Assembly: GCF_010499245.1 (NCBI RefSeq)
Contig: NZ_JAAGOW010000001.1
Location: 3,472,001-3,536,000 of the forward strand
Direction of reading: 5' to 3'
Length of the DNA: 64,000 bases
Source: Variovorax sp. WS11
GTDB lineage: Bacteria; Pseudomonadota; Gammaproteobacteria; Burkholderiales; Burkholderiaceae_C
Position numbers and translations under genes: made by a program. The notes below the pieces were generated by a model. It did not search any database. It had not been told where the DNA came from and saw nothing but the letters and a program-made list of their open reading frames with translations. Shown here one piece after another: positions 32,730 to 42,300 of the stretch. The number at the start of each line of letters is the position of its first letter. Position 1 is the stretch's first letter.

Positions 32730-35129
32730 ATGTCCAGATTTGAAGTGAAGAAGGTCGCCGTGCTCGGCGCCGGCGTGATGGGCGCGCAGATCGCGGCCCA
32801 TCTCGTCAACGTGCGCGTGCCGGTCGTGTTGTTCGACCTGGCGGCCAAGGATGGTCCGAAGAACGGCATCGTGACGCGCGCGATCGACAACCTCAAGAAG
32901 CTCAAGCCCGCGCCCTTGGGCGACGTGGCCGACGCCGAGCTGATCGAGCAGGCCAACTACGAGGACGACCTCGCGAAGCTCGGCGAATGCGACCTGGTGA
33001 TCGAAGCCATTGCCGAGCGCATGGACTGGAAGCTCGATCTCTACAAGAAGATCGCGGCCCATGTGGCCAAGCACGCGATCCTGGCCTCGAACACCTCGGG
33101 CCTGTCGATCACCAAGCTGAGCGAGGCGCTGCCCGAGGCGCTCAAGCCGCGCTTCTGCGGCATTCACTTCTTCAACCCGCCGCGCTACATGTTCCTGGTC
33201 GAGCTGATCAATACGCCGACCACCGAGCCGCAGGTGCTGGACCAGCTCGAGGCCTTCGTCACCAGCACGCTCGGCAAGGGCGTGGTGCGCGCACACGACA
33301 CGCCCAACTTCATCGCCAACCGCGTCGGCATTGCCGGCATGCTGGCGACCCTGACGGAAGTGGAGAAGTTCGGCCTCACGCCCGACGTGGTGGACGACCT
33401 CACCGGCAAGAAGCTGGGCCGCGCGAGCTCGGGCACCTTCCGTACCGCCGACGTGGTGGGGCTGGACACCCTGGCCCACGTGGTGAAGACGCTGCAGGAC
33501 AACCTGAGCACCGAGACCGACCCCTTCTACGCCAAATTCGCGACGCCGCCCGTGCTCGCCAAGCTGCTGGAGTTGGGCAACCTGGGGCAGAAGACCAAGG
33601 CCGGTTTCTTCAAGAAGGCCGGTCGCGACATCCTGCGCTTCGACTTGGCCAAGGGGGATTACGTGCCCTCAGGCGAGAAGGCCGACGAGGTCTACGGCCG
33701 CATGCTCAAGAAGCCGGCGGCCCAGCGACTGAAGCTGCTGCGCGAGAGCGAGGGCGCGCAGGGCCGCTTCCTCTGGGCCATCCTGCGCGACAGCTTCCAC
33801 TACGCGGCCGTGCATCTGGCGACCATTGCCGAGAGCGCCCGCGACGTGGACTTCGCGATGCGCTGGGGCTTCGGCATGAAGCAGGGCCCCTTCGAGCTCT
33901 GGCAGGAAGCAGGCTGGGCGCAGGTCGCGAAGTGGATCCAGGAAGACATCGACGCCGGCGAGGCGCTGTCGAAGGCGCCGCTGCCGAAGTGGGTCTTCGA
34001 AGGCCCGGTGGCCGAGGCCGGCGGCGTGCACACGCCCGAGGGCTCGTGGAGTGCGTCGCAGAGCAGCTTCGTCCCGCAGCGCCGCCTGCCGGTACATGAG
34101 CGCCAGCTCTTTCCCGAGAGTGTGCTGGGCAGCAACGCGGCCGACGCGAACCTGGCCGGCACCACGATCCAGGACGAGGGCGACGTGCGCCTGTGGACGC
34201 TGGACGGCGAGGTGCTGATCGCCAGCATCCATTCGAAGATGCACGCCATCAGTCCCGACGTGGCCGACGCGCTGGCGGCCGGCGTCGAGCTGGCCGAGCG
34301 CGAATACAAAGCGATGGTGATCTGGTCGCCCGACGAGATGTTCTCGGTCGGCGCCGACCTGCAGGCCATGCTGCCGGCCTTCGTGGTCGCCGGCATCGGT
34401 GCGGTCGAGGGGGCGGAGGAAGAGCTGCAGAAGGTGATGCTCAAGATCCGCTACGCCGGCGTGCCGGTGGTGTCGGCCGTGCGCGGCATGGCGCTGGGCG
34501 GCGGTTGCGAGCTGGCCGTCTATTCGGCGAAGCGCGTCGCGGCGATGGAAAGCTACATCGGCCTGGTCGAGGTCGGCGTGGGCCTGGTGCCGGGTGCCGG
34601 CGGCCTGACCTACATCGCGCGCCGCGCGGCCGAGAACGCGGCGGCCTCGACCGGCAGCGACCTGCTGCCCTTCCTGACCGAGGGCTTCACCGCCGCGGCC
34701 ATGGCCAAGGTCGGCACCAGCGCGCTGGAATCGAAGAAACTGGGCTACCTGCTGGACAGCGACGTGATCGTGCCCAACAAGGACGAGCTGCTCTACGTCG
34801 CGCTGCAGCAGGCCAAGGCGATGGCGGACGCCGGCTGGCGAGCCCCGATGCGGCGGCTGTTCAAGGTCGCCGGGCGCAGCGGTGCCGCCACGATCAAGGG
34901 ACAGCTGGTCAACATGCGCGACGGCGGCTTCATCAGCGCGCACGACTTCCACATCGCCGGGCTGATCGCGAACGTGGTCACCGGCGGCGATGTCGATGCC
35001 GGCAGCCTGGTGAGCGAGGAGTACCTGATGGCGCTGGAGCGCAAGGCCTTCTGCTCGCTGATTCTTCATCCCAGGACGCAGGAGCGGGTCATGGGGATGC
35101 TCTCCACCGGCAAGCCGCTGCGCAACTGA
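32730..35129 (+). CDS. 3-hydroxyacyl-CoA dehydrogenase / enoyl-CoA hydratase bifunctional protein
   Basis: The 799-residue protein starts with the NAD-binding AVLGAGVMGAQIAAHLVN, then ASNTSGLSITKLSEAL and GIHFFNPPRYMFLVELI of the dehydrogenase. The crotonase domain is at the C-terminal side (AVRGMALGGGCELAVYSA, VEVGVGLVPGAGGLTYIARR), the reverse order of E. coli FadB. This order is usual in beta-proteobacterial and actinobacterial members. It should hydrate enoyl-CoA and oxidise the 3-hydroxyacyl-CoA, feeding the thiolase encoded 10 bases downstream. Confidence 0.95.
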   Translation: MSRFEVKKVAVLGAGVMGAQIAAHLVNVRVPVVLFDLAAKDGPKNGIVTRAIDNLKKLKPAPLGDVADAELIEQANYEDDLAKLGECDLVIEAIAERMDWKLDLYKKIAAHVAKHAILASNTSGLSITKLSEALPEALKPRFCGIHFFNPPRYMFLVELINTPTTEPQVLDQLEAFVTSTLGKGVVRAHDTPNFIANRVGIAGMLATLTEVEKFGLTPDVVDDLTGKKLGRASSGTFRTADVVGLDTLAHVVKTLQDNLSTETDPFYAKFATPPVLAKLLELGNLGQKTKAGFFKKAGRDILRFDLAKGDYVPSGEKADEVYGRMLKKPAAQRLKLLRESEGAQGRFLWAILRDSFHYAAVHLATIAESARDVDFAMRWGFGMKQGPFELWQEAGWAQVAKWIQEDIDAGEALSKAPLPKWVFEGPVAEAGGVHTPEGSWSASQSSFVPQRRLPVHERQLFPESVLGSNAADANLAGTTIQDEGDVRLWTLDGEVLIASIHSKMHAISPDVADALAAGVELAEREYKAMVIWSPDEMFSVGADLQAMLPAFVVAGIGAVEGAEEELQKVMLKIRYAGVPVVSAVRGMALGGGCELAVYSAKRVAAMESYIGLVEVGVGLVPGAGGLTYIARRAAENAAASTGSDLLPFLTEGFTAAAMAKVGTSALESKKLGYLLDSDVIVPNKDELLYVALQQAKAMADAGWRAPMRRLFKVAGRSGAATIKGQLVNMRDGGFISAHDFHIAGLIANVVTGGDVDAGSLVSEEYLMALERKAFCSLILHPRTQERVMGMLSTGKPLRN

Positions 35130-35139
35130 AAGAACTCCG

Positions 35140-36339
35140 ATGAGCAAGCAACTCCAAGACGCCTACATCGTCTCCGCCACCCGCACCCCCATCGGCCGCT
35201 CGCACCGCGGCTTCTTCCGCAACACCCGCCCCGACGACCTGCTCGCGGCCACGCTCAAGGCCGCGCTGGCCGCCGTGCCGGGCCTCGATCCGAAGGCCAT
35301 CGAGGACATCGTCTGCGGTTGCGCCATCCCCGAAGCGCAGCAAGGCCTCAACGTCGCCCGCATCGGCGCCGTGCTCGCGGGCCTGCCCACCAGCATCGGC
35401 GGCATCACCGTCAACCGCTTCTGCGCCTCGGGGCTCTCGGCCGTGCAGATGGCGGCCGACCGCATCCGCGTCGGCGAGGCCGAGGTGATGATCGCCGCCG
35501 GCGTCGAGAGCATGAGCATGGTGCCGATGATGGGCAACTCGCCATCGCTGTCGCCCTCGATCTTCGAGCGCGACGGCGACGTCGGCATCGCCTACGGCAT
35601 GGGCCTCACCGCCGAGAAGGTGGCGCAGCAGTGGAAGGTCAGCCGCGAGGCGCAGGACGCCTTCGCGCTGCAGTCGCACCAGCGTGCGCTGGCCGCGCAG
35701 CAGGCCGGCGAGTTCGCCGACGAGATCGCGCCGATCGAGGTGACCGATCGCACGCCCGAGCTGGACAGCGGCGAGGCCATCGCCAAGACCCGCACCGTGT
35801 CGCTCGACGAAGGCGCACGCCCCGACACCAGCCTCGAAGGCCTCGCCAAGCTGCGCACCGTGTTCGCCGCCCGCGGCACCGTCACCGCCGGCAACAGCTC
35901 GCAGACCTCCGACGGCGCCGGCGCGCTGATCCTGGCGAGCGAGAAGGCCTGCAAGCAGTTCGACCTCAAGCCCCTGGCGCGCTTCGTGAGCTTCGCGAGC
36001 AAGGGCGTGCCGCCGCACATCATGGGCATCGGCCCGATCGAGGCGATTCCGGCGGCGCTGCGCTACGCCGGGCTCACGCAGGACGCGATCGACTGGTTCG
36101 AGCTCAACGAAGCCTTCGCCGCGCAATCGTTGGCGGTGATCAACACCCTGGGCCTGGATCCGGCCAAGGTCAACCCGATGGGCGGCGCGATCGCGCTGGG
36201 CCACCCGCTCGGCGCGACCGGCGCCATCCGCTCGGCCACCGTGGTGCACGCGCTGCAACGCAAGAAGCTCAAGTACGGCATGGTCACCATGTGCGTGGGC
36301 ATGGGCCAGGGCGCTGCCGGCATCTTCGAACGGGTCTGA
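35140..36339 (+). CDS. Acetyl-CoA C-acyltransferase (thiolase)
   Basis: A 399-residue thiolase with nucleophile Cys in NRFCASGLSAVQMAADRIR, the His loop GGAIALGHPLGATGAIRS and the second Cys in MCVGMGQGAAGIF. It completes the beta-oxidation set with the FadB-like protein. Length and motifs match a degradative 3-ketoacyl-CoA thiolase rather than a short-chain biosynthetic one, but this is not decisive. Confidence 0.95.
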   Translation: MSKQLQDAYIVSATRTPIGRSHRGFFRNTRPDDLLAATLKAALAAVPGLDPKAIEDIVCGCAIPEAQQGLNVARIGAVLAGLPTSIGGITVNRFCASGLSAVQMAADRIRVGEAEVMIAAGVESMSMVPMMGNSPSLSPSIFERDGDVGIAYGMGLTAEKVAQQWKVSREAQDAFALQSHQRALAAQQAGEFADEIAPIEVTDRTPELDSGEAIAKTRTVSLDEGARPDTSLEGLAKLRTVFAARGTVTAGNSSQTSDGAGALILASEKACKQFDLKPLARFVSFASKGVPPHIMGIGPIEAIPAALRYAGLTQDAIDWFELNEAFAAQSLAVINTLGLDPAKVNPMGGAIALGHPLGATGAIRSATVVHALQRKKLKYGMVTMCVGMGQGAAGIFERV

Positions 36340-36385
36340 TCGCACGCGCCACGCAGGCCGCCACGCAAGACAAGGAGACAACGGC

Positions 36386-37291
36386 ATGCAACAGAAGACC
36401 CTGACCCTGGAGGACGGCACCCCGCTCGCGCTGCGCCGCTACGAAGCCGTCGGCCCGCAGCGCGCGAGTGTGGTGATCGGCGGCGCGATGGGCGTGCGCC
36501 AGGCCTTCTACGAGCCCTTCGCGCGCTGGCTGGCGCAGGAGGGCGTCGACGTCTGGACCTTCGACTATCGTGGCTCGGGCGACTCGCGGCCGGGCGGCGC
36601 CACCGCCTCGCTGCGCGGCTTCGAGGCCGACCTGTTCGACTGGGCGCGCGACTACGAGGCCGTGATCGATGCCGCCAAGGCCGCGCGGCCCGACCGCCCG
36701 CTCTACCTCTTGGGCCACAGCCTGGGCGCGCAGCTGCCGGGCTTCCTGCAGCGGCCGCAGCAGGTCGACGGCCTGGTCAGCATCGCGGCGGGCAGCGGCT
36801 ACTGGCGCGAGAACGCGCCGCGGCTCAAGCGCACCGTCCTGTACTTCTGGTTCGTGCTGGTGCCGCTGGCCACGCGCCTGTGGGGCTACTTCCCGGGCCG
36901 CAAGCTGCGCAAGGTGGGCGACCTGCCGCGCGGCGTGATCCTGCAGTGGCGGCGCTGGTGCCTGGACCCGCGCTACAGCGTGGGCGCCGAGGGCGAGGCG
37001 GCCGCGCGCAGCTACGGGCGCGTGCGTTTCCCGGTGCTGGCGCTGTCGATCACCGACGACGAGCTGATGACGCTGGAAGGCACCGAGAGCCTTCTGAGCT
37101 TCTACGCGAGTGCGCCGAAGGCAGTGCAGCGCATCGCGCCGGCCGATGTGCAGGCCCGGCGCATCGGGCATTTCGGCTTCTTCCGCGAGCAGTTCAGCCT
37201 CAACCTGTGGCCGCGCCTGGCCGACAGCCTGCACCGGCTCGCGGCGCTGACCGCGTCGCCGGCAGCGGGCGTCACGCACACGACTGCCTGA
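36386..37291 (+). CDS. Alpha/beta hydrolase
   Basis: A 301-residue alpha/beta-hydrolase. The nucleophile elbow is LLGHSLGAQLPG with Ser, the oxyanion region is near IGGAMGVRQAFYEPFARWLA, and the C-terminal His is in RRIGHFGFFRE. The fold resembles hydrolases that act on esters or thioesters of lipids. An AAGGAG site is found before the ATG. Its position after the thiolase suggests release of fatty acid from an ester or CoA; the substrate is unknown. Confidence 0.88.
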   Translation: MQQKTLTLEDGTPLALRRYEAVGPQRASVVIGGAMGVRQAFYEPFARWLAQEGVDVWTFDYRGSGDSRPGGATASLRGFEADLFDWARDYEAVIDAAKAARPDRPLYLLGHSLGAQLPGFLQRPQQVDGLVSIAAGSGYWRENAPRLKRTVLYFWFVLVPLATRLWGYFPGRKLRKVGDLPRGVILQWRRWCLDPRYSVGAEGEAAARSYGRVRFPVLALSITDDELMTLEGTESLLSFYASAPKAVQRIAPADVQARRIGHFGFFREQFSLNLWPRLADSLHRLAALTASPAAGVTHTTA

Positions 37292-37315
37292 GCCGCAGCG
37301 ACGGAGCACACTGCG

Positions 37316-38149
37316 ATGATGAGCACACATCCCCTGGACCACGCCCTGGCGCTCGCGCACAGCGACCTTCGCGCCGGCCTGTTCACCGGCGCCACCAGCG
37401 CCGACTACTGGAACATGGTCGGGCCCTTCGGCGGCACGACCGCGGCCGTGATGCTGCAGTCGTTGCTCAAGCATCCCGAACTGCTCGGCGCACCGGTGGC
37501 GTTGACGGTGAACTACGCCGTGGCACTGGAGGCCGGCCCCTTCGAGCTCCTGGCCGTGCCGGTGCGCACCAACCGCTCGACCCAGCACTGGACGATCCAG
37601 ATGTCGCAGGCCGATGCCGAGGGCAGGCCGCAAGTGGTGAGCACGGGCACCGCGGTCACGGCCCTGCGGCGCGACACCTGGGGCGCCAGCGACCTGCCGA
37701 TGCCCGAGGTGCCGCCGCCCATCGAGGTCGAGCGTCTAAGCATCGGCCCGGGCAAGGTGGCGTGGCTGGACCGCTACGAGATGCGCCCGATCAGCGGCAC
37801 GATCCCGACGCGCTGGGACGGCAGCGGCGACCACAGCGAGACCCGCATGTGGCTGCGCGACGCGCCGGCGCGCCCGCTCGATTTCGCGGCGCTGGCGGCG
37901 CTGTGCGACTGCTTCTATCCGCGCGTGTGGCTGCGCCGCGCCAAGCCGGTGCCGATCGGCACGGTGTCGATCACCACCTACTTCCATGTCGACGCCGCGC
38001 AGCTCGCCGAGGTGAGCGACGGCTACCTGCTGGGCCGCGCCACCGGCCAGCAGTTCCGCAACGGCTACTTCGACCAAGCCGCGCAGCTGTGGAGCGAGGC
38101 CGGTGCGCTGCTGGCGACCTCGAACCAGATCGTCTACTTCAAGGAGTGA
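37316..38149 (+). CDS. Acyl-CoA thioesterase, double hot-dog (TesB/4HBT_3) family
   Basis: The 277-residue protein has two hot-dog repeats: MVGPFGGTTAAVMLQSLL in the first and SITTYFHVDAAQLAEVSDGYLLGRATG in the second, as in TesB-like thioesterases. ATG at 37316 is followed at once by another ATG, either of which may start. It may free CoA or remove dead-end acyl-CoA during oxidation of the cluster's substrate. Confidence 0.85.
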   Translation: MMSTHPLDHALALAHSDLRAGLFTGATSADYWNMVGPFGGTTAAVMLQSLLKHPELLGAPVALTVNYAVALEAGPFELLAVPVRTNRSTQHWTIQMSQADAEGRPQVVSTGTAVTALRRDTWGASDLPMPEVPPPIEVERLSIGPGKVAWLDRYEMRPISGTIPTRWDGSGDHSETRMWLRDAPARPLDFAALAALCDCFYPRVWLRRAKPVPIGTVSITTYFHVDAAQLAEVSDGYLLGRATGQQFRNGYFDQAAQLWSEAGALLATSNQIVYFKE

Positions 38150-38166
38150 CGGCCGCGAGGCCCGAC

Positions 38167-38192
38167 ACTTCTTCCACTTCTTCCACTTCTTT
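38167..38192 (+). repeat. Short tandem repeat in the 5' leader of the enoyl-CoA hydratase gene
   Basis: ACTTCTTCC occurs twice in tandem (38167-38175, 38176-38184) and a third copy is partial. The stretch is pyrimidine-rich and lies 17 bases before the ATG. Slippage here could change leader length but not the protein. Confidence 0.6.
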
Positions 38193-38208
38193 GCAGCAAG
38201 GACCTTCC

Positions 38209-38973
38209 ATGAGCGACATCCTCGTCCACACCGAAGCCGGCGTGATGACCCTGACCTTCAACCGGCTCGACAAGAAGAACTCCATCACCCGCGCGATGTA
38301 TGCCGAGCTGGCCGACGCGCTGGCGAAGGCCGCCGAAGACGGCACGGTGCACGCCGTGCTGATCCAGGGCGATGCCACCATCTTCAGCGCCGGCAACGAC
38401 ATCGGCGACTTCCTCAACGCGCCGCCCTCGACGCCGGAGTCGCCGGTGTTCCGCTTCCTGCAGGGCATCGCGACCTTTCCGAAGCCGGTCGTGGCGGCCG
38501 TGTGCGGCCCGGCGGTGGGCATCGGCACCACGATGCTGTTCCATTGCGACCTGGTCTATGCGGGCGACAACGCGGCCTTCTCGATGCCCTTCGTCAACCT
38601 GGGCCTGTGCCCCGAGGCGGCGTCCAGCCTGCTGGTGCCGCAGATGTTCGGCTACCACCGCGCAGCCGAGGCGCTGCTGCTGGGCGAGCCCTTCATGGCC
38701 GAGGCGGCGCTCGAAGTCGGCCTGGTCAACCGCGTGGTCCCGCCCACCGAGGCCAATTCCATCGCCCAGGCCCAGGCGCGCAAGCTGGCGGCCAAGCCCC
38801 TGTCGGCGCTGATCGAGATCAAGCGGCTGATGAAGATGGCGCAGCAGCCGGCTCTGCTGGAGCGCATGGGCGAGGAAGGCCAGAGCTTCGGCCGCATGCT
38901 GCGCGAGCCGGCGGCGCGGGAGGCCTTCACGGCGTTCATGGAGAAGCGGAAGCCGGATTTCTCGAAGCTCTGA
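38209..38973 (+). CDS. Enoyl-CoA hydratase/isomerase family protein
   Basis: A 254-residue crotonase. TLTFNRLDKKNSITRAMYAEL starts the fold; the oxyanion loop segments are FSAGNDIGDFL and CGPAVGIGTTMLFHCDLVYA; NLGLCPEAASSLLVP replaces the usual catalytic Glu region with an E in PEAAS. Such sequences are close to delta3-delta2-enoyl-CoA isomerases as well as hydratases. AAGGA before the ATG. It ends the acyl-CoA cluster. Confidence 0.92.
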   Translation: MSDILVHTEAGVMTLTFNRLDKKNSITRAMYAELADALAKAAEDGTVHAVLIQGDATIFSAGNDIGDFLNAPPSTPESPVFRFLQGIATFPKPVVAAVCGPAVGIGTTMLFHCDLVYAGDNAAFSMPFVNLGLCPEAASSLLVPQMFGYHRAAEALLLGEPFMAEAALEVGLVNRVVPPTEANSIAQAQARKLAAKPLSALIEIKRLMKMAQQPALLERMGEEGQSFGRMLREPAAREAFTAFMEKRKPDFSKL

Positions 38974-39001
38974 TACTTGGTCGCGATCACGCGCCGCGCA
39001 A

Positions 39002-39418
39002 TCACTCCTTGACGATCGCCCGCGGCCTCCCGTTGTCGTCGATCGCCACATAGGTGAAGGTGGCCTGCGTCACCTTGATGTACTCGCCCTGCGCCTGGTG
39101 GCGCTCCGCGAAGACCTCCACCGTGACCGTCACCGAGGTCCGGCCGATCCGCACCAGTTTCGAATAGAAGGACAGGATGTCGCCCAGCCGCACCGGCTGC
39201 TTGAAGACGAACTCGTTGACGGCGACCGTGGCCATGCGGCCCTTGGCGTAGCGCGCCGGGATGACGGAGCCGGCGAGGTCGCACTGGGCCATCACCCAGC
39301 CGCCGAAGATGTCGCCGTTGGCGTTGACGTCGGCCGGCAGCGGGATCACCTTGAGCACGAGTTCCATGTCGGCGGGCAGGCTCTTGAGGGGGGCAGTGAC
39401 GTTCGAGGAGGCAGACAT
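39002..39418 (-). CDS. YciA-type acyl-CoA thioesterase
   Basis: A 138-residue single hot-dog protein with VNANGDIFGGWVMAQCDLAG, where the Asp is the catalytic residue, and VAVNEFVFKQPVRLGDI. It is convergent with the enoyl-CoA hydratase and divergent from the ABC exporter. I chose ATG 39418; a GTG at 39424 would add two residues. YciA-type enzymes hydrolyse many acyl-CoAs in the cytoplasm. Confidence 0.92.
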   Translation of the reverse strand: MSASSNVTAPLKSLPADMELVLKVIPLPADVNANGDIFGGWVMAQCDLAGSVIPARYAKGRMATVAVNEFVFKQPVRLGDILSFYSKLVRIGRTSVTVTVEVFAERHQAQGEYIKVTQATFTYVAIDDNGRPRAIVKE

Positions 39419-39459
39419 GGGCACAATCCGGGAAAAGCAACAGCCACGATTGTCTCCTC

Positions 39460-41295
39460 ATGCGCCGTAGCGGCGAAACCCTTTCCTCTGCCCACCACGC
39501 CTCGTCCAGCGAGCCCGCGCGCGCCGATCGCTCCGACTGGGCGACCCTGCGCCGGCTCTTCCCGTACCTCTGGCGATACAAGTGGCGCGTGCTGGCCGCA
39601 CTGCTCTTCATGGTGGGCGCCAAGGTCGCCAACGTCGGCGTGCCGGTGCTGCTGAAGAACCTGGTCGACACCATGACGCCCAGGCCCGACATGGCGCAGG
39701 CGCTGCTGGTGGTGCCGATCGCGCTGCTGGTGGCCTACGGGCTGCTGCGCTTCTCGACCTCGCTGTTCGGCGAGCTGCGCGAGCTGGTGTTTGCCAAGGC
39801 GACCGAGGGGGCGGCGCGCAGCATCTCGCTGGAGGTGTTCCGCCACCTGCATGCGCTGTCGCTGCGCTTCCACCTGGAGCGGCAGACCGGCGGCATGACG
39901 CGCGACATCGAGCGCGGCACGCGCGGCGTGCATTCGCTGATTTCGATGTCGCTCTACAGCATCGTGCCGACCATCATCGAGCTCGCGCTGGTGCTCACCA
40001 TCCTGGGCGTCAAGTTCGATGCGCTCTTCGTCTGGATCACCGGATGCGCGCTGGTGCTCTACATCCTCTTCACCGTCACCGTGACCGAGTGGCGCACGCA
40101 GTTTCGCAAGACCATGAACGAGCTCGACTCGGTGGCGCAGAGCCGCGCCATCGACTCGTTGCTGAACTACGAGACGGTCAAGTATTTCAACAACGAGGAG
40201 TTCGAGGCCGGGCGCTACGACGCCAGCCTGGACCGCTACCGCCGCGCCGCCATCAAGAGCCAGAACACGCTGAGCCTGCTGAACACCGGCCAGCAGATGC
40301 TGATTGCGGTGAGCCTGGTGCTGATGCTGTGGCGCGCCACCTCGGGCGTGGTCGAGGGCCGCATGACGCTGGGCGACCTGGTGATGGTCAACGCCTTCAT
40401 GATCCAGCTGTACATCCCGCTCAACTTCCTGGGCGTGATCTACCGCGAGATCAAGCAGAGCCTCACGGACCTGGACAAGATGTTCGTGCTGATGGAGAAG
40501 GAGCGCGAGGTGCGCGACGCGCCGGGCGCGCTGCCGCTGGCTGGGCGCGATGCCAGCGTGCGTTTCGAGGATGTGAGCTTTGCCTACGAGGCCGCGCGGC
40601 CGATTCTGAAGCACGTGAGCTTCGAGATCCCCGCGGGCAAGACGGTGGCGGTGGTCGGGCCTTCCGGCTCGGGTAAGTCAACCCTGGCGCGGCTCCTGTA
40701 CCGCTTCTACGACGTCCAGCAGGGCCGCATCCTCATCGGCGGCGAGGACATCCGCGAGGTGACGCAGGCCAGCGTGCGCCAGGCCATCGGTATCGTGCCG
40801 CAGGACACGGTGCTCTTCAACGACACCATCGAATACAACATCGCCTATGGCCGCCCGGGCGCGAGCCGTGCCGAAGTCGAGCAGGCGGCGCGGGCGGCGC
40901 GCATCCACGACTTCATCGCCGCCACGCCCAAGGGCTACGAGACGGCCGTCGGCGAGCGCGGCCTCAAGCTCTCGGGCGGCGAGAAGCAGCGGGTGGCGAT
41001 CGCGCGCACGCTGCTGAAGAACCCGCCGATCCTGATCTTCGACGAGGCCACTTCGGCGCTGGACTCGGCCAACGAGCGCGCGATCCAGTCCGAGCTCAAG
41101 AGCGCGGCGCAGAACAAGACCACCCTGGTGATCGCGCACCGGCTCTCGACCGTGGTCGACGCGCACGAGATCCTGGTGCTCGAGGGCGGCGTGATCGTCG
41201 AGCGTGGCACCCATGCGCAGCTGCTCGCCAGGGAGGCGCGCTATGCCCAGATGTGGGCCCTGCAGCAGATCGAGGCTGCCGAGCCCGTTCTTTGA
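39460..41295 (+). CDS. Atm1/HMT1-type ABC exporter
   Basis: The 611-residue half-transporter has six hydrophobic segments at about residues 40-330, then an ATPase with Walker [10 protein letters not shown], signature LSGGEKQRVAIARTLL and Walker B ILIFDEATSALDS. The transmembrane part has TGGMTRDIERGTRGVHSL and LNYETVKYFNNEEFEAGRYD, which mark the Atm1 group that exports glutathione-linked compounds or metal complexes. It acts as a homodimer in the inner membrane. Confidence 0.94.
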   Translation: MRRSGETLSSAHHASSSEPARADRSDWATLRRLFPYLWRYKWRVLAALLFMVGAKVANVGVPVLLKNLVDTMTPRPDMAQALLVVPIALLVAYGLLRFSTSLFGELRELVFAKATEGAARSISLEVFRHLHALSLRFHLERQTGGMTRDIERGTRGVHSLISMSLYSIVPTIIELALVLTILGVKFDALFVWITGCALVLYILFTVTVTEWRTQFRKTMNELDSVAQSRAIDSLLNYETVKYFNNEEFEAGRYDASLDRYRRAAIKSQNTLSLLNTGQQMLIAVSLVLMLWRATSGVVEGRMTLGDLVMVNAFMIQLYIPLNFLGVIYREIKQSLTDLDKMFVLMEKEREVRDAPGALPLAGRDASVRFEDVSFAYEAARPILKHVSFEIPAGKTVAVVGPSGSGKSTLARLLYRFYDVQQGRILIGGEDIREVTQASVRQAIGIVPQDTVLFNDTIEYNIAYGRPGASRAEVEQAARAARIHDFIAATPKGYETAVGERGLKLSGGEKQRVAIARTLLKNPPILIFDEATSALDSANERAIQSELKSAAQNKTTLVIAHRLSTVVDAHEILVLEGGVIVERGTHAQLLAREARYAQMWALQQIEAAEPVL

Positions 41296-41324
41296 TTCCC
41301 ACCGCTTTTTCCGGAGATCGGACG

Positions 41325-42263
41325 ATGCCCGACAAGATTCCCCTCCTGGTGCTCAACAGCCTGTCGAGCGCGCACCAGGCCCAGATTGCCGCCGTCTACG
41401 ACATGCGCTACGCGCCCACCGCGGCCGAACGCGCGGCCGCCATCGCGGCGCAGGGCGCCCGCTTCCGCGCGGTGCTGACGATCGGCGTGATCGGACTCAC
41501 GCCCGAGGAGCTGGCCGCGATGCCGAAGGTCGAGCTGATCTGCGCGATGGGCGCGGGCTACGAAGGCCTGCCACTCTCGGCGGCGCGCTCGCGCGGCATC
41601 GCGCTCGCCAACGGCGCCGGCACCAACGACGACTGCGTGGCCGACCATGCCTTCGGCCTGCTGATCGGCATCGTGCGCGGCATCCGCACGCTCGACCGGC
41701 AGTGCCGGGAGGGCGTGTGGCGCGAGGCGATCCCGCAGCCGCCCAACGTCTCGGGCAAGCGCCTGGGCATCCTGGGCCTGGGCACCATCGGCCAGAAGAT
41801 CGCGAAGCGCGCCGCCGGCTTCGACATGGAAGTCGGCTACCACAACCGCAAGCCGCGCGAGGGCGCCGCGCACCGCTACTTCGACAGCCTGCAGGCGCTG
41901 GCCGCCTGGGCCGACGTGCTGATGGTCGCCACGCCGGGCGGTCCCGGCACGCGGCACCTGGTCGATGCCGGCATCCTCGACGCGCTCGGGCCGCGGGGCT
42001 ACGTGGTCAACATCTCGCGCGGCAGCGTGGTCGACACCGAAGCGCTCGCGGCCGCGCTGCGCGAGGGCCGCATCGCCGGCGCCGGGCTCGACGTCTACGA
42101 GAGCGAGCCCAAGCGCCCCGAGCCGCTGATCGGGCTCGACAACGTGCTGCTCACGCCGCACGTGGCCGGCTGGTCGCCCGAGGCCACGCAGGCCTCGGTG
42201 GACCGCTTCATGGCCAACGCAGAAGGGCACTTCGCGGGGCGCGGCGTGGTGTCGCCCATCTAG
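41325..42263 (+). CDS. D-isomer-specific 2-hydroxyacid dehydrogenase
   Basis: A 312-residue NAD(P)-dependent dehydrogenase: ILGLGTIGQKIAKRAAGFDME binds the cofactor, VNISRGSVVDTEAL holds the usual Arg, and LLTPHVAGWSPEA the catalytic His; the Glu is in GLDVYESEPKRPEPL. A GGAG site precedes the ATG 29 bases after the exporter. The family reduces glyoxylate, hydroxypyruvate or longer 2-oxoacids. Confidence 0.93.
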   Translation: MPDKIPLLVLNSLSSAHQAQIAAVYDMRYAPTAAERAAAIAAQGARFRAVLTIGVIGLTPEELAAMPKVELICAMGAGYEGLPLSAARSRGIALANGAGTNDDCVADHAFGLLIGIVRGIRTLDRQCREGVWREAIPQPPNVSGKRLGILGLGTIGQKIAKRAAGFDMEVGYHNRKPREGAAHRYFDSLQALAAWADVLMVATPGGPGTRHLVDAGILDALGPRGYVVNISRGSVVDTEALAAALREGRIAGAGLDVYESEPKRPEPLIGLDNVLLTPHVAGWSPEATQASVDRFMANAEGHFAGRGVVSPI

Positions 42264-42300
42264 AAATGGCCACGTCATGGCGCAGACATAATCGTCGCCC

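Noticed and set aside
38167..38192. Phase-variable repeat controlling the enoyl-CoA hydratase
   Set aside because: Less than three units of 9 bases, outside the coding frame; listed as a repeat but no evidence of phase variation.
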